The translations under genes and the position numbers were made by a program. The notes below the pieces were generated by a model. The model was not told the origin of the DNA. It saw nothing but the letters and a program-made list of their open reading frames with translations, and made no database searches. A stretch of 64,000 bases of DNA from Xiphias gladius (lineage: Eukaryota > Chordata > Actinopteri > Istiophoriformes > Xiphiidae), in the NCBI RefSeq assembly GCF_016859285.1, contig NC_053422.1, positions 14,682,501-14,746,500 of the forward strand, in the 5' to 3' direction. This document shows, piece after piece, positions 50,625 to 64,000 of this stretch (positions are counted from its first letter, which is position 1; each line of letters begins with the position of its first letter).

Positions 50625-51700
50625 TCTGAGTGAAACAAAACAAGGCGGGATGGTTAGCACGTTTTTCACCCTCTTGCCTGCTAACTCAGTCAGCCATCAG
50701 TAACGTAAAGCTAGCGGTATTAGCAACTACCTGATTGTCAGATTTAGAGAAGTGTACTATGAGGCAACAAAACACAGTTTGTTGCAGTTAGTTTTTCGAC
50801 GCTTTGAACGGTTTACTTTACAGCCATCGGTTATACTCCACAGCCTGTTACCTAGCGATAACCAGTTCTAGCATTTTCTATCCAAGCTAACGTGACGAAA
50901 CGTTAACATGTAACGTCACCGTGGTGATAACGTCTGAATATGTTAAAATCTAACAAATACGACTAAGGCTTCACAGTCAATTTGGATGAAAGCGCAACCA
51001 GCTCGCTTCTGAAACCGTAATTCAACCACAGCGGTTGCTAGCTGGCTAATAAGCTAACTAACGTTAGTTTGAGTGCGCCATACGAAGCGCGACCGCACTT
51101 TTTCTTGTTCGACTAGAAAAACCGTATTGGGAAACTATGTAGTGTTCCACGCTGCGGCCAATTTAAACAAGAGCCAAACTTCACACATCAAACTGACTCA
51201 AGGCACCCAAGTTTGGTTTTGTCACTAATAGTAAATACAGTTGATTGGGTAAATTATGCCGGTCTCGAGAACAAAGCAGTGGGATGAGGGAGAGCTGTGC
51301 TTGCTAACATCGTAGCCAGCGCAGCATGGAAGCCATTCTTTTCAACGTGCTAACGGCTAAGCTAGCTGCGAGTTAGCAGGGGGGGAGAGAAAAAAAAAAT
51401 CAATGGCCTAGTCTGGCTAATCTCTCCTCACATGGCTACACTTACAACGCCACACTGACCCAAAGCATACCGTAAAGTTTGCCGTTGTTTTGACCGACTT
51501 TCCCGATAAACGCAAACTTAATATCTGGGATGGCCCGCAATGAGAGAAGAATATAGAGACTCACCGGTGATACTGCGAAGAGAGGAAAGAGTAAATGGCT
51601 GCGTTCGCGGGAGATTCGGCGTGGACTATGAGTCAGTTTCCGCCCTTATCATGTGATCACCACAGCGGCAAAAAACACGTTTGAGTTTTAGTGCAAACTC
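50625..51700 (-). promoter_or_regulatory. Probable ran first intron, non-coding exon 1 and promoter
   Basis: A strong donor, CACCG|GTGAGT on the minus strand, ends a likely non-coding exon at 51565. The ATG exon opens after CACTCAG at 50625. The sequence has relatively many CpGs and many GCTAAC/GTTAGC/GCTAGC words (50648-50725, 51037-51068, 51302, 51350-51380). The transcription start probably lies between 51590 and 51660. Confidence 0.6.
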
Positions 51701-51954
51701 CGTGGTGTTCACAGAGCGTGATTCAGCATGTCTGCGAATCCCCCAAAAGACACGAGGTACTAAAAAAAATATACAGAAATGTAGCCCTCGTGCACCCAGT
51801 TCTACAGCTCGTAAAGAATCATTTTAAAACAGAGACGAAATGTTTTATACACGTCTCTTATCACAAACTAAAAGGGTGCAAAGGCAGTAAATCTTAACAT
51901 ATGAAGCTTAAAACGGTGAATAGTCAGATTTTTTTTCTTGAAAAATTATTCCAA

Positions 51955-52385
51955 TGGTAAATCAATTATTTTAATTGCTGCCAGGGAAATTTCATGTGAT
52001 CGACTAGTTCTAATTAATGCTGAATGTTGGTTAAACCATGACTGACATTACAAAAATAATTTCATTAAGTGAAAACTTATTATTAATATTTAATAAAATA
52101 ATTAATAATTAATAAAATCTGATCATTTTTTGATTAATCGATTGTTATCTGTAATTATTCACCGAAACAAGCTAAACATGATCATTACAAATTCCCAGAG
52201 TCTAATGTTTTTAAACTGCTTGTTTTGTTCGACCTAAAATACAAAAAGTTACTTATCGTAATATAAAACAAAGAAAAACAGCAAGTCCTCACATATTGAA
52301 AGCTGGACCCAGATTGTTTCGTATTTTCGCTAGATAAATGTTTTAAATGATTAATTAAATAAGCAAAATTATTGGCAATCACTAT
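51955..52385. repeat. Possible degenerate MITE-like copy rich in ATTAATCGATT
   Basis: It contains GATTAATCGATTGTTATC and AAATGATTAATTAAATAAGC. This resembles the GGGCTGCAAC family, but the ends are not clear. It lies between ran and ndufs8, where no gene was seen. Confidence 0.35.
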
Positions 52386-52461
52386 TCCCTCAAATGATTA
52401 AATGTTTCAGCACCAGTTTTAATACAAGAGGCAAATAAACAATTAAAGTTTTAAAACATAA

Positions 52462-52467
52462 TTTATT
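52462..52467 (-). terminator. ndufs8 polyadenylation signal
   Basis: AATAAA on the minus strand about 390 nt after the ndufs8 stop codon. Confidence 0.55.
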
Positions 52468-52852
52468 TTACTATCTTACATAGCATCAGCAACATTAACT
52501 AATGTGCTCTTTCAGAAATGTCCTACCTATTAAATCAGATAAACCATGTGTTTAAAGTGCAGCAGAAAATAGTCTATCACACACATGTGCATAGGTTACA
52601 TAATATAAAATCAACATCATAAAGTTAAGTATCATCCATCTTTAAAACACAAGACATGAATTGTGCGTTTTTGTATTTTTAGTCAGTTCTGACAACAGAA
52701 TCTGAGATTGCAATGCTTCACTGCTCATATGTAACTCGTTGGAATATCTGTAAAGCTACAAGTAATCTCTTTAGTGCACACAACGATGACAAGATACGTC
52801 ATTTTCATGTGTGACATATCTTTGCGCTCAGTGTGCGGATACGACAGTCAGT

Positions 52853-56323
<3,471 letters not shown>

Positions 56324-58272
56324 CTGAGCAGAGAAGATAGTGAAAAGGCAAACTGAAATAGCTCAGACACAAAAGAGGAACTAAAATATAAACAGCAGAT
56401 ACGGAAACCCTCCATTGTTGCAACTCAGAAAAAGAGCTCTTCATTGAAAACAGAGAAGGGAGGGAGGGACGCATGGACTCTACCAGCTGACTGAGCACAA
56501 CCATCCTGTAATCTTGCGCCCCAAATCCCTGCTATTACGTCGGAGGCTTGCCACAGTCAGGGCATTCCAGCAGAATGGGAAAATCGACAACAGATCCAGT
56601 TTGTACGCTTAGGGAGCTTTCACGGATTATTCCAAGATTTTTAGCAGCATGGCTAGACCAGCAATCACCGATTTTTTAAAATATTAATATTAAATTATAT
56701 TTTTTTATTTATATTATATTTATTTTTAAAATATTAATAGAAAAGTGGTTTGAATTTGCTATTTTTATTGTGTCAAATACGGTTTGTTACCAAGTGAAAC
56801 CGAAAACAAACCACAAAGTAGCACACATAGCTAATCCTAATTAGCTGCTTGGCTCTATTACTCTTAATATAATGATATACTGCCGACGATAACGGTTTTG
56901 CAGCAATTTTGGAATCGGCTTGAGTCCTTTCCTTTCCGGATAAGGTTCCACGGATTCTCGTTCCTACGGGCTGTATGACAGACCTGAACGCGTCATTGCA
57001 AATTAAATAACAGTTAGCAAAATGTGGCTTCTCGGTTAGCAACATTACCACAACGCTTTCATTAAAAAAAAAAAAAAGTTTATTTGGTTATTTAGTTTAA
57101 CTTATTCAGATATAATACATGTTAGTCATACCAAACTGTATCTCCTGACTTGATAATGTACTACAAATAGGTCGTTCACCGACTTCACTGTCAGAGGAAC
57201 TAGTTCATTTAGGGTAATTTAATAGAATACGAGTAACAGCTCGGTGAACTCAATATCGTTTCACAAAGCCTAAAAATAATCGTCGACAGCAACCAGTCAC
57301 GTCTTTCTGATGATCTTCAACTAGACTTACCTCTGTCAAGTGTTTGGTGAGCAACAACAGACAGCGGTCCCTGAACTGCGCAGTTGTGTTTATGCTGCAT
57401 TCAGGTGCTCTTCGTTAATGTCCAATTCTCAGCAAGGAAATAGCGAAACAGTGCCACTCGGGGACATTTTCCATTTTATTTAAATTACAATCGTGCTCAT
57501 ATAATTGCAGTATTTCTTACAGCAAGCAAAAGCATGAAAATTGTCCAGACAAGAGGAAGCACTGTAAAAGGACACAATCAGCGGAGCATATTTTATGTAT
57601 ATATTTATATATATATTTATATATATATAAATCTGATGTCATTTTGATGAATCTTGTTTGAGCAATATAGTATCACTTCCATGATAGCTGAAAAAAGACT
57701 GTATTCCATAAATGGTCAATTTTACTGCTATAACAGCCCACACTGTTTGGCAGAGGGAAGTTGATTTAAGATGTACCGTGCATTGGTAATACTGAGAGAT
57801 GGGTGCGGGGGGGCGGTGAGCAAATGAGCAAGAGAGTGGGAGGAAGTTTGTCTTCCTCTCCCATCACTGGAGGATCTCACACTTCACCTCTTCAGCAACG
57901 ACCGATCAAACATGACGGAAATGTAAAAGGTAATTTACTTTAAATGCATATTTTAAGAGATTTAAAAACTTTTCTCTTGGTTTTGTTATGTCCTCATGGT
58001 GTGGTTATGTTTGTGGTTCAAGGACAGGAAGCTGATTTAAGACTACTTCAAACTAATGCTAAAAACTGAGGCAGTGGATCTCATAACCCTGGCTTGAATA
58101 ATAGAGGTGGTAAAACTTGTACTTTTAAAATGTTTTGCAGTACAGAAGAACAATCCACAATTAGCATCAAGACAATTACTTTGCATACTACTACTATTTT
58201 TGGACGGGGTTTTGGTATTGAACTTGAACAACTTTGATATTTCTACATGAGGTAGGCGTTGTAAAGTCAAAA
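56324..58272. promoter_or_regulatory. Divergent promoter region between ndufs8 (minus) and tbc1d10c (plus)
   Basis: ndufs8's inferred non-coding exon ends at 57331 and its start should lie within about 100 bp to the right. For tbc1d10c, a donor-like AAAAG|GTAATT at 57929 may end a 5' exon. That leaves roughly 0.4-0.5 kb between the two starts. GTTAGC words occur at 57013 and 57035. The rest (56640-56770 and 57590-57640) is AT-rich simple sequence. Confidence 0.45.
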
Positions 58273-61200
58273 ATGTCTGAGCTTCGCTTTAATCATGAGT
58301 ACAGAGTAGACAGTCACATGGTGAATAATGAGAGTCCCCTTTTCTCGGTCAGCAAGATGTTGAGTCAGTCGAGTCCAGCCCAGAAGAGCCTCAGTGAAGA
58401 CGACACGTCTGGATCTGATGCGGGGTCAGAGGTCGGTCTGGAACCTGAGACAGACCGGTTTGGCTTCATTCTGACCAATGGATCCACAGCTGGGTGAGCA
58501 GTTCCACATCTGTCCTTATCTACTTGTTACTGTACTGCTACGGAGATTATCGAAACCAGGTATTCTGCTTCCCTGTGTTAATTCTATTTTCAAAGAGGCA
58601 TTTTTATTTAAAGAGGAAGGATGGTAGAGAGGCAAATGTATGCTGGAGTGGCTGTTGAAATGAAAAAATCAAATACATTCAGTAAAAGAAACACACCGTG
58701 AGGTCTTAAAATCTCAGTCAATAACCAAGATTTATTTCTTTTTCTGACTTTTATATTTCAAAATGTTTTTAATCAATTTGTGATCAGATTGAAACTGATT
58801 AGTAAGGCTTTCATACATTTTTACATTGTTATCAGATCATGTAAATATACATATTTCAGTCAACAATAAATCTATGTATGTATGTATGTTCCTACTACTC
58901 CGATCTGATGATTAACAATTAAAATTAGCTAATGCTGCATAAATGGGATGGTCTTTCATGTCTATGTTTATGTCTGTGGCTTTTGACTCCATAAAGAGTA
59001 AAAGTCATGTCTATTTGTGGTCCCTCATCACAGGTTATGGTCTCTGGGAGGACGTGAACTGCTTGTGCTTTTAGACCTTTAAACACTCAAGATTAAAATA
59101 TTTTACAGTTGTTTCTGTCAGTGTCAGAAGAAATGATTCAAAACAAAATGTTCCCCTGAATGCTGAAAAACTACCCCATTAGAAGATTGCAAGTTAATCG
59201 AAATTTTCTAAGGGGCCGTGCAATATACCCTGAAGAGATTTTCACAGGCCAAGTCACTTTCTTCAAAAGCAGGACCACGTATCTCTACAGAGACCACATC
59301 ATCTGAAGACCAGAATATTCATATGAGAACAAAAACACCCAGTGTTAATGTGCAGAGAGGCCCAAACAGAGCAAAGCCGTTCTGCTTGTTTACAAAGAAA
59401 GAAAGTTTGAACTTCACCATTGCTTCGCTGCACTGTTACTGTGAGCTCAAATGCTACATGAAAGGTCAGTAAAGCAATGCATAAAACCTGCAGTTAAAAA
59501 TGTTTGCAGAAATATTCTTAATTTTTTTTTTTTATAGGGTGTATCTGCAAAACTACTGCCCTGTTTTGCAGAGAGGCATGCCATCCATGATGGCTTTAAG
59601 TTGTATGTTGAGGATTAGTTTTGAAGCAGGACAGAAACCTTTAACACAAAGCTGCGTCAGGCCTGTTTGAAATCCAATGTAGAGAAAAAAAACCCCACTG
59701 CGTCATTACAAGACACTCTGGGGGCACTGGTATAACGCAGATTTAATTCTGCAGACACCTGCGAAAAATCCATGCCAGAAAGAGTGCAAACTGTAATTAA
59801 GATAGCGTCCGTGCAATACATTTTTACTTTCACATAATACTAGCAAACTCTTTCAGAATCAATTGACTGCATTACATTACATTCAAACAACAATGAAACT
59901 AAAAAGCCTGGCGGTGGTCTGTAAACATGAAGCAATGTAAATTCGAATAAGACCAGCTGAACAAACAACTACCTGTCGCCTTTCCTCATTGATAACATCC
60001 TGACCTGTTGCCATGGCAACCTGACACTGCTAACGTGTGGTTTTCCTGTTTCCTGTCTTGTTTTTCGGAGCACTGCCTTTCTATAATGACAACACATAAA
60101 AGTGCACACAGAAACAGTGCAGCATGACTTCAAGGTCTCCAGTAAAATGGCTGGTTTGAGAGTGTTAATACTGTACATGTGATGGATGAGACGCATAGAA
60201 GGTTTTCATTACTGTAAGAATACGGTTGTTTCATGTTTTACAATACCTACCTGGTGTTTTGTGCCAGGAGTGTGGGCCCGCCCCCTGAGTTGGTCAGGCA
60301 GAGGGAGACCAAGTGGATCAACATCATTTTCCAGTGGGATCGCATGTTGTTGAAGAAGACCAGTAAGGTGTGTCCCATCTTAGACACTTAAAGTCATTAA
60401 TGTAGTATAAATCAACTCCCAAACTGAATGAGGGATGATAGGCCTTTTCCACAAAAGAAATTTTGACATGTAACAGTAGGAAAAGCACAGTAGATAATAA
60501 AATTGATTGAGGCTGAATTCCATTTAGCTGCTTCAGTGTCAGGGTCCCGGTGCTGTTCACGCTTACTCTGTCACACTGTCATGGCTTACTGGGACACTTG
60601 AATAGGACAGAGCCATTTTTAATTTCATCAGTTACACCTGTGCTTTTTCTATTATGACAAGTCAATGTCTGCTGTGAAAAAGGCCTATTAGCATTCATAC
60701 TGTCAACAATGTAAGCATAGAGTCACGTCACTGTAGTCATTCGTTTATGCCTGCTCCGGGCTGATCCTGTGTCTCTGTTACCTGTGTCCCTTCAGGTCAA
60801 AGTGCAGTGTCAGAAAGGCATCCCTGCCTCGCTCAGAGCTAAGTGCTGGCCTCTGCTGTGTGCAGCCACTGACAGGATGAAACAAAGTGAAAACCTCTAC
60901 GAGGCAAGAAAACTCGTTGCAAAGGATGCAGCTAGTGCAGAAACAGTTAGTTGATGAACTGTTTAACTGATTAATTTGTAGATATTTCACTGAAGTATCT
61001 TTTGTTTCTGTGCCAGTCTCTGGACTCACAGCCTGCTCTGCAGAGCTGGGTGGATGTGATTGAAAGAGACCTGGATCGACAGTTCCCCTTTCATGAAATG
61101 TTCCTTTCCAAGGATGGACATGGGTGGGAAACATTTTTGCTTCTACTTTTTTATGTTGACAAGTTCATAGCTACAAAACAGTCCTGCAGTTTTTTTTTTT

Positions 61201-64000
61201 AGCCCTCAGCATACCTCTGCTATTCCCACCCCATCTTTACATTCCTGCTTTCTCTGTCACTCGTCTGCAAAATAATAGTTACTACTTTATTAAGACAAGA
61301 CAGCAGGCAGTGACATCATTTGATGTATTTTAACTCTGTAAAGCCATCTCTCTAGTCAAAAGTAAGTTTGATCTAAACATAATCATGAGTTTTAAACTTG
61401 TGGTTTGCGTGCCTCACTATTGTGGTGTGTGTGTGTCTGTGTGTAGGCAGCGTGGTTTGTTCCGGGTGTTGAAAGCCTACACTCAGTACCAACCAGAGGA
61501 GGGTTACTGCCAGGCACAGGGGCCTGTGGCTGCAGTGCTGCTAATGAACATGCCCGCTGAGGTAGCGATCAATAACGGATTTACCCCTCTGCTAAATAAA
61601 GACGCTGTAAACCCATCTCAGAAACATTTAATTAATCTGGATTTCACTGTTGACACAAAAGACCTTTTCAGTAACATTGCTTGCTTCATCTATCTGTTAA
61701 AATACTGGCATTTTGTCAGTCTGTCCCATGGCACAAATATTTGGTAGTAATAGGGTAATAAATGTTAAAAAAAAAAAAAAGCTATTGTGGCATCTAATGT
61801 TCACCTTGTGTAACCCTGGCAGGAGGCCTTCTGGTGTTTGGTGCAGATCAGTGAGCAGTACCTGCCGGGATACTACAGCCCTCTGCTGGTGAGGACATGC
61901 ACGTCCCCACACATGAACAAAACGTACCTGACACTTTAAAACCTGTTTACCCTGCCATACTCAGATATTTCAGATCTAAGCCAGCAAATGGAATCTGACG
62001 GTAGATCTTGTTAACTTGTGCTATAATTTAGCCCCAGTTTAGCAAAAGCTTATGGATCCACTAAGGCAGTGATGAATGTGCAGAGTGTGGATCTCTGTCT
62101 GAGCATGCTGCCATGTGTTGCGCAGGAAGGAGTCCTCTTTGATGCAGGTATGCTGACCTGGGTCTTGAAAAGAACGTGTCCAGCTGCACACAAACACCTG
62201 CAGCACCACGGAGTGGAGCCCCTTATGTTTGCCACTGACTGGCTGATGTGTCTGTTCACACGCCACCTGCCGTTCAACACTCTTCTACGAGTCTGGGACC
62301 TGTTTTTCTGCTACGGTACATCCTCCACATGGGCTGAGGGTCATACAAATGACATTTTTCTCTAAAAGGGAGGCAAATTAATGTGTAATTTCATAGACAC
62401 AATAATCTATATGTCATAATTGTTCTATATTGTATATTTTGATATTAAACCTAAAGTAATACTGTTGATCATTCACAGAGTCATTTGCAGAATGAGGATT
62501 TGTTCGGAAATAATTTACAGCATGTGATGGGTTTGATATGGCTACCAGTGTTCCCCCTGGTGTCATTTCTACCTCTCTCTACCATGCTGATCTCTACTCA
62601 CTTCTGTGCAGGGGTGCGGGTGCTGCTCCAGGTGGCAGTGGTGCTGGTGCGTCGGGTGCTGGGTCGTGCCGAGCAGAGGAAGCATTGCCAGGGCCAGATG
62701 GAGACTCTGGAGAGGCTGAGGGCCGTCAGGGAGCAGGTCCAGGAAGAAGACGACCCCTTTATAGCAGAGGTAAACTGACAAAATAATGTTCCAGACTGTG
62801 TTGGCTGCAACAAACTAGACTTGACCTTAATGTAATCAATAACCACAGTAGTTACATTTGTGTTAGCGTCATAATACATTAATTATAACGTAATACTGTA
62901 CAACTGTAAGAGTGACATAATTGCAGTATAACAAGGGTATCACCGGTGTTTTCCTTTTCCCATCTCCTTTCCCTGCTCTCTCAGGTGTGCTCAGTGCCGC
63001 TGTCAGCCCGAGATCTGGAGAAACAGACGGAGAAGGAGCTAGAAAAGTGGAGGAAAGACAGACCATCATCCACCTTCGACCCCAGAGGTCGCTGCCAGGG
63101 ATACCGGATGGCGTGGACGAGGGCTCGACAGAACGAGGAAGAACAGGACAGGAAAGAGAGAGAGAAAGGGAACCTGTCTGTTCCTCTTTTCCGCTCGGCC
63201 TCCACACTGTCACTGTCTCCTTCGCTCCTTAACAGGAGGCTCAGGAAAGGGGGAAAAGTTAACACAGGTGAATGGGAAGGCGGCAGTAAAGTTGTGAGGC
63301 ATCTTTCAATGGGAGCAAGGGAGGACTGGAGAAGCTGGAATGAGTTCAATTTTAAGAAGGTGCAGGGCGTTCAGGAGGAGGAGGACGTAGAGGAACACAA
63401 AAAACAGAGTCAGTCGAAAATAACAGGACAAACTGAAGAGAAAGAACTTTTAGAGGAACCTAAGAAGATGGACAAAGTCCAAAACAAACCAACAGAGCAG
63501 GCAGAAGAAACAGTAATGGCAAAAGAACAGGTTGAACAAGTCGAAACAAGAATTACTGAAAAGGAGGAAAGCCAACCCAAAGAGACAGAGAACGACAAAA
63601 AACTCTCAGAACAGACAGAAGAAAAAAATGTGGAGACAGAACCAAACCAAGGTCCTGTGAAAGATCAGACTATTGAAATTATTCTTCAGCCAACTGAAAA
63701 TACCTGTCACCATGAACAGGGAGAGGACCTGGAGTCTTATAGCCAGTCACGAGTCCTGGAAGAAAAGAATCACAAAGACCGGGACCAGGAAATGGAGGTC
63801 AGAGACACAAAGGAGGAGACAGAAAAACAAATGTCTGAAAGTGAACATTCAGCTGCTGTGGAGGAAAATCTGAGTGAGATACAGAAAGATCCTGATGCAG
63901 ACACATACTTAAAAGAAGAACAAATGATTCAGGCTGACATTAAACCGAAGGAAAGGACAGAAATTAATAATGAGCAACAGATGCAGGTGGACACAGTCAC
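58273..64000 (+). CDS. tbc1d10c: TBC1 domain family member 10C-like (carabin), Rab-GAP; 3' end beyond window
   Basis: TBC1D10 proteins are GAPs for Rab (and, for 10C, reported Ras) GTPases; mammalian carabin also restrains calcineurin in lymphocytes. Exons: 58273-58493, 60268-60367, 60796-60903, 61017-61123, 61447-61561, 61823-61888, 62126-62315, 62612-62769, and 62985 onward to the edge. The TBC domain has both catalytic fingers: Arg164 in [16 protein letters not shown] and Gln201 in [29 protein letters not shown] and [19 protein letters not shown] are closer to TBC1D10C than to 10A. The third intron starts with GC, not GT (GAG|GCAAGA). The last exon stays open for 1,016 nt and encodes a Glu/Lys/Gln-rich tail not seen in the 446-residue human protein. 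The start is the first in-frame ATG with A at -3. At least 693 residues are visible. Confidence 0.9.
58873..58889. repeat. (TATG)4 short tandem repeat
   Basis: ATGTATGTATGTATG in tbc1d10c intron 1. The remainder of that 1.8-kb intron shows no recognised feature. Confidence 0.8.
60565..60705. repeat. Interspersed repeat, ACACTGTCATGGCTTAC family, copy 2
   Basis: ACACTGTCATGGCTTACTGG, GACACTTGAATAGGACAGAG and GAAAAAGGCCTATTAGC parallel the copy at 48110-48300. In tbc1d10c intron 2. Confidence 0.6.

Noticed and set aside
59218-59472. 84-residue plus-strand frame inside tbc1d10c intron 1
   Set aside because: No splice-site pair in phase with the flanking exons, no family resemblance, and the exon 1 to exon 2 junction is complete without it.
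62869-63349. Antisense frames of 114 and 122 residues over tbc1d10c
   Set aside because: Shadows of the purine-rich last coding exon on the opposite strand.

Overview
The window looks like teleost fish nuclear DNA, probably from a spiny-rayed fish. It has compact genes with many short GT-AG introns, AT-rich non-coding DNA, long CA/TG/TA microsatellites, Tc1-type transposons, an L1-like LINE remnant and several MITE or SINE-like families typical of fish. I read the genes by joining exons by eye with splice sites and phase checked. Identities rest on remembered vertebrate proteins, not on a search.

Layout, left to right: (1) ankrd13d, minus strand, coding 7953 down to 1670, last exon probably beyond the left edge. 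(2) kdm2a, minus strand, 25069 to 10420, 22 coding exons giving 1,303 residues (JmjC, CXXC, PHD, F-box and leucine-rich repeats). Its 4-kb intron carries three transposons nested in each other. (3) stx3 (syntaxin-3), minus strand, 44252 to 28256, with two interchangeable exons for the C-terminal half of the SNARE helix and three alternative membrane-anchor exons. (4) A Ran GTPase gene, minus strand, 50600 to 48640, 215 residues. (5) ndufs8, minus strand, 56323 to 52853, a complex I iron-sulfur subunit. (6) tbc1d10c (carabin-like Rab-GAP), plus strand, from 58273 and still open at the right edge. ndufs8 and tbc1d10c are divergently transcribed.

ankrd13d, kdm2a, ndufs8 and tbc1d10c all have human orthologues in 11q13, and STX3 lies at 11q12, so this is a conserved block. 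Human RAN is at 12q24, so the Ran gene does not fit the block. The genes are ordinary cellular genes (ubiquitin and endosome traffic, chromatin, exocytosis, nuclear transport, respiration, Rab/calcineurin signalling) and do not form an operon or pathway.

I found no undescribed system such as a defence island or new gene cluster. The most interesting signals are the alternative C-terminal exons of stx3 with dinucleotide repeats beside their splice sites, a dense GTTAGC/GCTAGC word cluster at several of the promoters, three perfect hairpins, the triple transposon nest, a long Glu/Lys-rich tail on tbc1d10c, and an unusual N-terminus on the Ran protein.
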